Both the position numbers and the translations under genes were made by a program. DNA of 61,212 nt from Actinomycetota bacterium (lineage in GTDB: Bacteria > Actinomycetota > Thermoleophilia > Solirubrobacterales > 70-9). Numbering within the stretch: position 1 is the first letter of the stretch; each line of letters opens with the position of its first letter. A model generated the notes under the pieces. The model was not told the DNA's origin, did no database searches, and worked only from the letters and a program-made list of their open reading frames with translations. This document shows, piece by piece, positions 50,030 through 57,767 of this stretch. The stretch spans positions 46,922 through 108,133 of the forward strand of contig VAYN01000008.1 of the NCBI GenBank assembly GCA_005885405.1, read 5' to 3'.

Positions 50030-50070
50030 CAGATGTCACATAACCTTTACATCGATCGATGTAACATCTG
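50030..50070. promoter_or_regulatory. Nested palindromic operator upstream of the reductase/desaturase pair
   Basis: The core TTACATCGATCGATGTAA (50047-50064) is a perfect 18-bp palindrome. It is enclosed by a second inverted repeat, CAGATGT (50030-50036) and ACATCTG (50064-50070). It ends four bases before the ATG at 50074, so a bound protein would block transcription or initiation. Confidence 0.65.
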
Positions 50071-50073
50071 ACA

Positions 50074-51171
50074 ATGGCAGAGCGAGGCGCTATCCCCAAT
50101 GTCCCGAAGGCGCGCCGTCGCGCCCTCGATGCCGTCCGCTCTCTGTTCTCGCCGCTGCTGCCGGACGACTACCTCGAACTGATCAACCCCCTCTGGTCGA
50201 CCCAGGAGCTGCGGGGGCGGATCGAGAGGATCGACCGCGAGACCCCCGACGCGGTCACCGTCCTGATCCGGCCCGGCTACGAGTGGGGTGGCCACCGACC
50301 GGGGCAGTACTTGCGGATCGGCGTCATCGTCAACGGTGTCCACCACTGGCGCGCCTACTCGCTGACCACCGACCCCGGCCGGCCCGACGGCCTGATCGGG
50401 ATCACCCCGAAGCTGGTCGACGCCGGCAAGGTCTCCCCCTACCTCGTCCGCCAGGCCAGGCCCGGCGACATCGTCCGCCTCGGCGGCGTCGAAGGCACCT
50501 TCGTCCTCCCCGACCCGCCTCCGCCACGGCCGCTCTTCATCAGCGCCGGCAGCGGGATCACCCCGATCATGAGCATGCTGCGCAGCCTCGACCGCGACGA
50601 CGCGCTCGAAGACGCCGTCCACATCCACTCGGCGCGGACCGCCGACGGGGTGATCTTCGGCGAGCAGCTGCGCGAGCTCGATTCCCGCCGCCCTGGTTAC
50701 CGCCCCCACCTGCAGATCACCAGCGAGGCGGGACGGGTCGCCCCCGCCCACCTCGACGAGCTCTGCCCCGACTGGCGGCAGCGGCACACCTTCGCCTCCG
50801 GGCCCGGCGAGATGCTCGACGCGCTCGTCTCCCACTGGGCCGAGGAGGGAGACCCCGACCTGCTCGAGATGGAGCGCTTCCAACCCGTGATCGGCGGCAG
50901 TGCCGTCGCCGGCGAGGGCGGCGCGATCCGCTTCACCAAGAGCGGGGTCGAGACCAGCTCTGACGGCGGCACCCCGATCCTCGTCGCCGGCGAGGAAGCC
51001 GGGGCCGAGCTTCCCTTCGGCTGCCGAATGGGGATCTGCCACACCTGCATCGGCCGGCTCTGCTCGGGCGAAGTCAGGGATCTGCGCACCGGTGAGGTCC
51101 ACGGCCAAGAGGACGAAATGGTGCGGACGTGTGTCAACGCGCCGGAAGGCGACGTTGAAATTGCACTTTGA
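50074..51171 (+). CDS. Ferredoxin-NAD(P)H reductase with C-terminal 2Fe-2S domain
   Basis: A 365-residue protein. FAD domain with RPGQYLRIGV and RAYSLTTDPG, NAD(P) domain with LFISAGSGITPIMSMLRSL, and a plant-type ferredoxin domain at the end with CRMGICHTC and CVNAPEGDVE supplying four cysteines (C-x4-C-x2-C ... C). The arrangement equals Rv3230c of Mycobacterium tuberculosis, the electron donor of acyl desaturase DesA3 (established for that pair). The desaturase gene follows 21 bases downstream, so it very probably feeds electrons to it. The palindrome at 50030-50070 controls the start region. Confidence 0.9.
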   Translation: MAERGAIPNVPKARRRALDAVRSLFSPLLPDDYLELINPLWSTQELRGRIERIDRETPDAVTVLIRPGYEWGGHRPGQYLRIGVIVNGVHHWRAYSLTTDPGRPDGLIGITPKLVDAGKVSPYLVRQARPGDIVRLGGVEGTFVLPDPPPPRPLFISAGSGITPIMSMLRSLDRDDALEDAVHIHSARTADGVIFGEQLRELDSRRPGYRPHLQITSEAGRVAPAHLDELCPDWRQRHTFASGPGEMLDALVSHWAEEGDPDLLEMERFQPVIGGSAVAGEGGAIRFTKSGVETSSDGGTPILVAGEEAGAELPFGCRMGICHTCIGRLCSGEVRDLRTGEVHGQEDEMVRTCVNAPEGDVEIAL

Positions 51172-51192
51172 TCGAGAGGAAATGAGAACCAG

Positions 51193-52485
51193 ATGAGCGT
51201 TACTACCACTGCACCGATCGACACCCATGTCGAGAGCCCGCTCGCGCACCTCTCCGAGCAGCAGCTCGAGGAGCTGGGGCGCGAGTTCGACGCGATCCGC
51301 GACCGCGTCGCCGGCGAGCTCGGCGACCGCGACCGCCGCTACATCGAGAGCATGATCGAGATGCAACGCCGCCTTGCCGTGCTGGGGCGCATCCTCCTGC
51401 TCGCCTCCCGCAACCGCACCGGCTGGTGGGCCGGGACCGCCTCGCTCTCGGCGGCGAAGATCCTCGAGAACATGGAGATCGGCCACAACGTCATGCACGG
51501 CCAGTGGGACTGGATGAACGACCCGCGGATCCACTCCTCGACCTGGGACTGGGACACCGCCTCCACGGCCGAGGCCTGGAAGCACTCCCACAACTTCGTC
51601 CACCACACCTACACCAACATCCGCGGCAAAGACAAGGACCTCGGCTACGAGATCATGCGGATCGACCCGGAGCAGAAGTGGCACCCGGTCTACCTCGCGC
51701 AGCCGGTTTACAACCTGATCCTGGCGGCGCTGTTCGAGTGGGGTGTGGCGCTGCACGACCTCGACTTCGAGGCGATCCGCAAGGGCCACAAGCCGATGCA
51801 CCAGGTGAAGCGGGAGCTGAAGGGCATCGCCGGCAAGGCGAAAAGCCAGATCGTCAAGGACTACATCGCCTGGCCGCTGGTCAGCGCTCTAGCGGCGACG
51901 GCCGTCGACGTCGTCGTGGAGACGCGACGCCAGCGCCAGCAGCCCCGCGGCATCCTCGGGCGGGTGAAGCGCCGGCGCAAGAGCCGCTGGGCGCCGGTTG
52001 TGGAAGCGACTCTGAACAGCGGTGCCAAAACCTTCCGCGCTACCGCCAAGGCCGACGCGACCGCCAACATCGTCCGCAACGTCTGGGCCTACGCGATCAT
52101 CTTCTGCGGCCACTTCCCCGACCAGACCTACACCTTCTCCCAGCAGGAGGTCGAGGGCGAGAGCCGCGGCGGCTGGTACATCCGCCAGCTCACCGGCTCG
52201 GCCAACATCGAGGGCGGCCCGCTCTTCCACGTCGCCAGCGGCAACCTCAGCTACCAGGTCGAGCACCACCTCTTCCCGGACATGCCGAGCAGTCGCTACG
52301 CGGAGATCGCGCCGCAGGTGAAAGAGGTCTGCGAACGCTACGGCCTCCCCTACAACAGCGGTCCGTTTCTGCAGCAGCTGGGGATGGTCCAGCGGACGAT
52401 CCTCCGCCTCGCCTTCCCCGGCGGCAAGCCCCGGCCGAAGCCGGGGCCCTACCGCGGGGAGAGCAACGGGAACGGCTCAGCCTGA
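51193..52485 (+). CDS. Membrane fatty-acyl desaturase (DesA3-like)
   Basis: A 430-residue protein with AGAGGAAATGAGAACCAG before ATG. The three histidine boxes of acyl-CoA/lipid desaturases are present: HNVMHGQWDW, HSHNFVHHTY and QVEHHLFPDMP. Hydrophobic segments are interspersed. A basic, low-hydrophobicity insert (about residues 235-280, TRRQRQQPRGILGRVKRRRK) is unusual. It should introduce a cis double bond into saturated acyl chains, giving membrane fluidity control, with electrons from the upstream reductase. Co-expression from the palindrome-controlled promoter is likely. Confidence 0.9.
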   Translation: MSVTTTAPIDTHVESPLAHLSEQQLEELGREFDAIRDRVAGELGDRDRRYIESMIEMQRRLAVLGRILLLASRNRTGWWAGTASLSAAKILENMEIGHNVMHGQWDWMNDPRIHSSTWDWDTASTAEAWKHSHNFVHHTYTNIRGKDKDLGYEIMRIDPEQKWHPVYLAQPVYNLILAALFEWGVALHDLDFEAIRKGHKPMHQVKRELKGIAGKAKSQIVKDYIAWPLVSALAATAVDVVVETRRQRQQPRGILGRVKRRRKSRWAPVVEATLNSGAKTFRATAKADATANIVRNVWAYAIIFCGHFPDQTYTFSQQEVEGESRGGWYIRQLTGSANIEGGPLFHVASGNLSYQVEHHLFPDMPSSRYAEIAPQVKEVCERYGLPYNSGPFLQQLGMVQRTILRLAFPGGKPRPKPGPYRGESNGNGSA

Positions 52486-52492
52486 GCCGCGG

Positions 52493-53345
52493 CTAACCGC
52501 CCGCCGTCGGCGCGATCGGAGTGCAGAAGAACCCGCGCGGGTGCGCCGGGTCGAGTGCGGTGAGGACGTCAGCGCCGACGATGTGGTCGTAGGGCATCGA
52601 GAGGTGATCGCCGAGGTCGAGGATGCACTGGTTCTGGAGCAGGACGTTTTTCACGTTCGCGCCTGAGAGGAAGGCCGAGGTGTAGGGGGTGACGACCTGG
52701 TCGTAGCGGGTCTGGATCACCGTGTATTCGACCCCCGGCACGGTGTCGCCGCCGCTGTTCAGTTCGGCGAGGAAGGCCGAGCCGACAATCTGCTCCTCGC
52801 AGGCCGGGCAGAGGGCGCCCGTGAACTGTTCGCCGCCTGGAAAGAAGCGGGCGAGGAGGCCAATCCCATCGACGGTGGTGCCGTGGTTGGAGGGTGAGAG
52901 GCCGACGAGGGTGTGGACCTCAGCGGCTCCGCCCAGGAACTTGAGGTAGTAGCGCGGCATCATCCCGCCCTGCGAGTGGCCGACGATGTCGACCTCGGCG
53001 GCTCCGGTGGCGGCAAGGACTTTGTCGACGAAGACGTTCAGTTCCTGGGCTGAGTTGCGGATCTCGCCGGTGCCGTAGACGCCGATCGCGCCGCTGCCGG
53101 CGTAGGAGCCGTAATTGAGGGCGAAGACGCAGTAGCCGTTGTTCTTCAGCAGCGGTGAGATCGCCTGCCAACTGTTCGACATGTCGGCGAAGGTGCCGTG
53201 GACGAGGACCACCGGTCGGGGATGGGCGGCGGTCGGTTTGCAGGCCCAGTCGTTGGCGCCGGGCGGGCTTGCGCTGGGGCTGGTGTGGGCCGGCGCCCGC
53301 AAAGAGGGCGACTAGGAAGACGAGAAGGGGGAGGATTCGGCGCAT
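52493..53345 (-). pseudogene. Secreted lipase/alpha-beta hydrolase with frameshift in the signal peptide region
   Basis: The natural start is the ATG at 53345 with GAAGGAG upstream; it begins MRRILPLLVFLVALFAGA, a signal peptide. The catalytic frame (from 53302 by a TTG) is in another phase: RPVVLVHGTFADMSNSWQ with the oxyanion HG, VDIVGHSQGGMMPRYYL with the GHSQG nucleophile elbow, and a late DHLSMPYDH with the likely catalytic His. One indel near 53285-53303 (GGCGCCGGCC) separates the export signal from the enzyme. The enzyme part looks intact (class 2/EstA-type lipase); if real, the shift leaves an unexported protein. Sequencing error is possible. Confidence 0.7.
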
Positions 53346-53464
53346 TCGATTGCTCCTTCGACTGGGTGTACCTATAAGTCAGTATCCGCTTGCGCTACTT
53401 CTAATCGCAAACTATCTTGAGCATAGCCGGGGCGCAGGCAGGGAAACAACCGGAGGAGAGAAAG

Positions 53465-54328
53465 ATGATCCAGTCAACCTCGAGCCGCGCCCGCATCGCG
53501 TGGCTCCTGCTGCCGGCGCTCCTGGCGCTGGTCTTCGCCCTCACCGCCACCGCGGCGCGGGCGGCCAACTACGTCGCCCTCGGCGACTCCTATGCAGCCG
53601 GGCCGCTGATCCCGAACCCGCTGCTGCCACTCGGCTGCCTCAAGTCGAGCAACAACTACGCGCACCTGGCGGCGCCGGGGATCGGCCTCGCTCTACGCGA
53701 CGCCACCTGCAGCGGGGCGAGGACCGTCCACATGACCGAACCCCAAGGCGTCGATCCCGACGGGCCGAACCCGCCGCAGTTCAACTCCTTGAACAGCGAA
53801 ACCACCGTCGTCTCCCTGACGATCGGCGGCAATGACATCGGCTTCTCGGAAGTGGCTGAAAGCTGCGTCACCGCCAACCCCTTCAGCCACCCCTGCCTCG
53901 ACAAATACGACGCGGGCGGGGTCGACCAGCTGAAAGCGCGCATCGACGCGACGGCGCCCAAAGTAGCGGCCGTCCTGCAGGGCATCCACGCCCGCTCGCC
54001 GGCGGCCAAAATCTACGTCCTCAACTATCCCGCGATCTTCCCCGAGAGCGGGTACGGCTGCTGGCCGCAGATGCCGATCGGATTCCTCGATGTCCCCTAC
54101 CTGCGCTCGACGGAGCAGCGCCTGAACAGCATGCTGGCGACTCAAAGCGCAGCCAATGGCGCCACCCTGGTCAACTGGTACGGGGCCAGCATCGGCCACG
54201 ACGCCTGCAAGAGCAGCTCGACCCGCTGGGTGGAGCCGCTGGTGCCGACCAACGCGGCCGCGCCGATCCATCCCAACAAAACGGGCATGGTCGGTGGGGC
54301 GAATGCGCTCCTAGCGGCGGTGAAATAG
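53465..54328 (+). CDS. Secreted SGNH/GDSL hydrolase (lipase/esterase)
   Basis: 287 residues from the ATG at 53465, preceded by GGAGGAGAGAAAG; an in-frame start at 53417 is rejected. Signal peptide ends ARAA. Block I YVALGDSYAAGPL (catalytic Ser), block III TIGGNDIGFSEV (Gly and Asn of the oxyanion hole), and near the end PIHPNKTGM with the catalytic Asp/His role taken by H in IHPN. Paired cysteines (LGCLKSS, CSGARTV, SCVTANPFSHPC) resemble Streptomyces-type secreted SGNH lipases. It probably hydrolyses extracellular lipids or acyl esters, as would the neighbouring lipase. Confidence 0.9.
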   Translation: MIQSTSSRARIAWLLLPALLALVFALTATAARAANYVALGDSYAAGPLIPNPLLPLGCLKSSNNYAHLAAPGIGLALRDATCSGARTVHMTEPQGVDPDGPNPPQFNSLNSETTVVSLTIGGNDIGFSEVAESCVTANPFSHPCLDKYDAGGVDQLKARIDATAPKVAAVLQGIHARSPAAKIYVLNYPAIFPESGYGCWPQMPIGFLDVPYLRSTEQRLNSMLATQSAANGATLVNWYGASIGHDACKSSSTRWVEPLVPTNAAAPIHPNKTGMVGGANALLAAVK

Positions 54329-54355
54329 CCGACAGGTAAGAAGGGTCCCGGCGGC

Positions 54356-54826
54356 TCAGAACCCGAGCTCGTAAAAGAGCATCGAGGGGCCGTCGGGGCC
54401 GCCTTCGGCGTTGGTGAAGCCCATGCTCTCGTAGAGGGCGCGGGCGGCGGTGTCGGTCTCGCCGGTGTTGAGGTCGATGCCGTCGGCGCCGCGCCGGCGT
54501 GCGATCTCGATCGTCCGGCCGAGCAGAGCCCGCCCGATGCCGCGGCCGCGCAGAGTGGGCACCACGTAGAGCTCCTGCAGATACGATTCGAGGCCTTCGC
54601 TCCAGAGGGCCGGACGGAAGCGGAAAAGGGAGAGTCCATCCGGCCCCTCACCCGCCAGCAGGACCGTGACCTCCTCTGTCTCGAGCAGCCGTCGGACGTT
54701 TCGGCTCAGTGCCTCGACGCCGGGGCTCGGTTCCTCAAACTCGAGGTTGAAGTCGTGGAGGAGGCGGGCAATTGCCGCGGCGTCCTCCGCCGTCGCCTGC
54801 CGAACCTGTATCTCTCGTTTCTCCAT
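54356..54826 (-). CDS. GNAT-family N-acetyltransferase
   Basis: 156 residues from the ATG at 54826 (GGGGGC upstream). GNAT motifs: IQVRQATAEDAAAIARLLHD, YLQELYVVPTLRGRGIGRAL (acetyl-CoA loop RGRGIG) and IDLNTGETDTAARALYESMG. The frame extends further upstream to 55063 but that part is antisense to the queuosine-salvage gene. The start codon shares bases with the start of the divergent gene (CATG). Substrate unknown. Confidence 0.85.
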   Translation of the reverse strand: MEKREIQVRQATAEDAAAIARLLHDFNLEFEEPSPGVEALSRNVRRLLETEEVTVLLAGEGPDGLSLFRFRPALWSEGLESYLQELYVVPTLRGRGIGRALLGRTIEIARRRGADGIDLNTGETDTAARALYESMGFTNAEGGPDGPSMLFYELGF

Positions 54827-55701
54827 GCCCCCAGTTTCCCTTTCCGCGGAAGTTCGCGCCGCCTGTGCGTGGATCGCTGAACGTGCCCGCTTCGTCCAGA
54901 TCGAGGAGGACCGGATCGAGGGATACGCACAGGAACTGCGGGGGCTGGTCGACGAGGCGGCTGATGACCCTCCGCCTGCCGCAGACCCGGAAGCGGCTGC
55001 GGCGTTTGCGATCTGCATGAACGCGATCAACTTCGGCTCCGGCTGGTGGCCGACGATCCGCAAGCGCCCTGGACTGAGCGGCTACGCGACGATGGCGACA
55101 GGACTCAGCGAACGTTTTGAAGCAGCCGGCCCGTGGTCGCCGGGGCAGCTAGTCGCCCTCGACGTCGCGGACCTGGCCGAGGTTCTTGGCCAGGATCCCG
55201 ACCATCCGTTGATGGGGCAGTTCGTAGCTGCCCTCCGCGATCTCGGCGAGCATCTGCTCGAAGAGCACTCGGGGCGCTACCTCGGCGTAGTCGAGCTGGC
55301 CGACTCCATCCCGGCCCTTGCCGAAACCTTTGCGTGCTGGAGCTCCTTCGCCGACGCCTCGAACTACAGATCTGTACCGCGCCGGGGTAGCGGAGCTGCC
55401 CGGGGTCGAGGACCTCACCGCCTTCGCCGACAACCTCGTGCCCCACGTCCTCCGCGTCGATGGGATGCTGCAGCTCGACCCCGCGCTGACTGCGGTGATC
55501 GAAGCCGAACAGCTGCTCGAGCACGGCTCGCCCAAAGAGGTGGAGCTGCGGGCCTGCGCGGTGCATGCGATCGAGCTGCTCAGCGACGCCACCGGCCGCC
55601 TCCTCTCCCCCGCCGAGATCGACAGCGCCCTCTGGAATCGGGGTCGGGAGCGCCACTACAAGGCGCTGCCGCGTCCGCGCTCCCGCAACACCGCGTACTG
55701 A
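54825..55701 (+). pseudogene. Queuosine salvage protein (Q nucleotide glycosylase family), internal deletion and frameshift
   Basis: The N-terminal half reads EVRAACAWIAERARFVQIEE, FAICMNAINFGSGWWPTIRK, SGRYLGVVELADSIPALAET. Near 55361-55369 (after WSSFADAS) the frame shifts, and the C-terminal half continues as DLYRAGVAELPGVEDLTAFA, DNLVPHVLRVDGMLQ, CAVHAIELLS, IDSALWNRGRE to the stop at 55701. Compared with family members the connecting segment (usually with FFKRAQ) is missing, about 15-20 residues. The family (DUF2419) releases queuine from queuosine nucleotides for tRNA modification. As written, the gene cannot give a full protein; a sequencing indel alone would not explain the missing segment. 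Confidence 0.75.
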
Positions 55702-55704
55702 GAC

Positions 55705-56724
55705 TTAGAACGGCTGCGGGGTCCAGAGGGTCTCGTACAGACCGTCGACCGCGTTGGCGAGGAGACCGGCGTCGTCGCCGACGAGGACACGGTCGATCTT
55801 GCCATCGAGGAGGATCGGGATCCAGTGCCTGACGCTGCCCCGTCCCCAGCCGTCGGGGTCAGCGGGCTGCTCGGCGCAACTCTGGATCGTGCCGTCGTCG
55901 GTCACCTCGGCCCAGATCGTCTCGCCCTCTGAGCCGGCCGCATCGTCCTCGCTGAGGACGCTCAGCTGCAAACACTTGCCCCGGTGCTCGGGGAGCTTCA
56001 CCAGCGGCAACGCCACCCGCAGCACCGTCGCCATCTCCTCCGCCGTCATCCCTTCTTCGTCCTCGGCGACGACGTGGTGGTGGCGCCAACGGGCGATGCC
56101 GGCGATCAGGCCCATCTTGCGCCGGGTTTTCTCAGTCAGTCCGTAGCAGCGTCGGCGGCCCGGCCCCTGCCACTCTTCGAGCAGACCTCCCGTCTTGAAA
56201 AGGCCGGCGCGGCGGTTGACCTGGTGGTAGCTGAGCCCGTGGTGCCCCCGGGCCAGGTCGGTCGGCGAACGACCCTCGCAACTGAGCTCCTCGACCATTC
56301 CCGCTTCCCACATGTCCGCTAGCAGGCCGAGGGAGGCCCAGGCGTGGGCGTCGATGCGGCCGTCCGGCAGCCGCGTCAGCGAGGCGTCAGCGAAGCGGTT
56401 GACGAGGTTGTAGAGCTCGGTTCCGCAGGGGTCGCTGAGCGTGTGGACGACCTTGGAGGGGACCCCCGGTTCCTCCTCCCGCTCGACGATTTCGAGTTCG
56501 GCCAGCTTTCCGGCGTAGCGATAGATCGTCCGCGGCGCGTAGCCGGGAACCTGCTCGGTCAGCGTTTTCGTCCGCAGCGGCCCTTCGCCGAGTGCCATCA
56601 GGATCGCTCCGGTGGCGCCGGCGCTGAGCAGGTGCAGGACTTCAGCGGTCGAAGCGCCGGCGACGCAGGCGTCGTCGCGCTCGGATGGTTGCAAATCGTC
56701 GATCCCCGAAAGTCCAGTCGTCAT
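55705..56724 (-). CDS. Double winged-helix transcriptional regulator, copy 3
   Basis: 339 residues from the ATG at 56724, preceded by GGAGGGCGGGCG; the frame extends to 56865 without similarity. It is close to copy 2 throughout: LLSAGATGAILMALGEGPLR, TKTLTEQVPGYAPRTIYRYA, KLAELEIVEREEEPGVPSKV, then the second winged helix (SPTDLARGHHGLSYHQVNRR) and a C-terminal domain with WAEVTDDGTIQSC ending LYETLWTPQPF. DNA binding through two winged helices in one chain may act like a built-in dimer (inference). No operator was identified with confidence. Confidence 0.85.
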   Translation of the reverse strand: MTTGLSGIDDLQPSERDDACVAGASTAEVLHLLSAGATGAILMALGEGPLRTKTLTEQVPGYAPRTIYRYAGKLAELEIVEREEEPGVPSKVVHTLSDPCGTELYNLVNRFADASLTRLPDGRIDAHAWASLGLLADMWEAGMVEELSCEGRSPTDLARGHHGLSYHQVNRRAGLFKTGGLLEEWQGPGRRRCYGLTEKTRRKMGLIAGIARWRHHHVVAEDEEGMTAEEMATVLRVALPLVKLPEHRGKCLQLSVLSEDDAAGSEGETIWAEVTDDGTIQSCAEQPADPDGWGRGSVRHWIPILLDGKIDRVLVGDDAGLLANAVDGLYETLWTPQPF

Positions 56725-56801
56725 CGCCCGCCCTCCAGCGGTGCGTGTCATCAATCCATGACTGGTGCCGTTCTGGTACCCCGAAGTTCCGGCTCTAATC
56801 C

Positions 56802-57767
56802 TCAGAACTCGTAAGCGCGGGCCTGCAGGTGCCGCTCGACCGCCAGCTCGACGAGGCGGTGGCAAAGCTCGGGGTAGCCGGTCCCCGTCGCCTCGAAGAG
56901 CTTCGCGTAGACGGAGGTGTCGGTAAAGCCCGGCATCGTGTTGATCTCGTTGACGAGGACGGAGCCGTCGGGCTCGACGAAGAAGTCACAGCGGGCGAGG
57001 CCTGAGCAACCGGCCAGTGCGAAGACGGTGACCGCGAGCTCGCGCACGCGCTCGACCGCCTCCTCGCCGACCGGGGCGGGCACGCGCAGCTCCATCCCGC
57101 CCTCGGTGTACTTGGCCTCAAAGTCGTACCAAACCCCCTGCGAGACGATTTCCCCCGGCAGCGAGGCCCGCGGCTCGGCGTTGCCAAGGACCGAGCACTC
57201 GACCTCGCGACCGGACGCCGAGGCCTCGACGATTACCCGCGGGTCATGGCGCAGCGCCAGCTCGACGGCGGCGTCGAGATCGTCGAGCTTCTCGACCCTG
57301 GTGATACCTACGCTCGAGCCCATCCGCGAAGGCTTCACCCAGAGCGGCAGCCCCAGCTGTTCGCAGCGACCCCACCAGTCGTTTCCTTCGACCGCGGTGA
57401 ACTCGACCTGCGGCACCCCGTGCTCGGCGAAGAGCCGCTTCAGCGTCAGCTTGTCCATGCAGATCGCCGAGGCGAGGACGTCGGAGCCGACGTAGGGAAC
57501 GTCGAGCCACTCGAGCAGACCTTGGACGCTGCCGTCCTCGCCAAAGGCGCCGTGCAGGGCCGGGAAGACGGCGTCGGCGCCGAGCAATCCGCCGCCGGGA
57601 GTGAGCTCGACCGAGCCACCCGGCGCGCTCCAGCGTCCGTCGCGGGCGATCGTCACCTCGACCGCCTCGTGGCCCGCCTCGCGCAACCCGCCCGCAACCG
57701 CCTGCCCGGAGCGCAGCGAGACCTCGTGCTCGGAGGAGCGGCCGCCGGCGAGGACCGCGACTTTCAT
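56802..57767 (-). CDS. ddl: D-alanine--D-alanine ligase
   Basis: A 321-residue protein. ATP-grasp enzyme joining two D-Ala for the peptidoglycan precursor. Motifs: VAVLAGGRSSEHEVSLRSG at the start, FPALHGAFGEDGSVQGLLE, GSSVGITRVEKLDDL, ARCDFFVEPDGSVLVNEINT (metal-binding Glu/Asn) and MPGFTDTSVYAKLFEATG (SxxxKxxxxxG). Complete and of normal size. The start overlaps the stop of pknB by four bases, placing it in the wall-synthesis operon with rodA, pbpA and the PASTA kinase. Confidence 0.95.
   Translation of the reverse strand: MKVAVLAGGRSSEHEVSLRSGQAVAGGLREAGHEAVEVTIARDGRWSAPGGSVELTPGGGLLGADAVFPALHGAFGEDGSVQGLLEWLDVPYVGSDVLASAICMDKLTLKRLFAEHGVPQVEFTAVEGNDWWGRCEQLGLPLWVKPSRMGSSVGITRVEKLDDLDAAVELALRHDPRVIVEASASGREVECSVLGNAEPRASLPGEIVSQGVWYDFEAKYTEGGMELRVPAPVGEEAVERVRELAVTVFALAGCSGLARCDFFVEPDGSVLVNEINTMPGFTDTSVYAKLFEATGTGYPELCHRLVELAVERHLQARAYEF

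Noticed and set aside
50047-51801. 584-codon reverse-strand frame across the reductase and desaturase genes
   Set aside because: Shadow of two recognisable forward genes with FAD, 2Fe-2S and histidine-box motifs.
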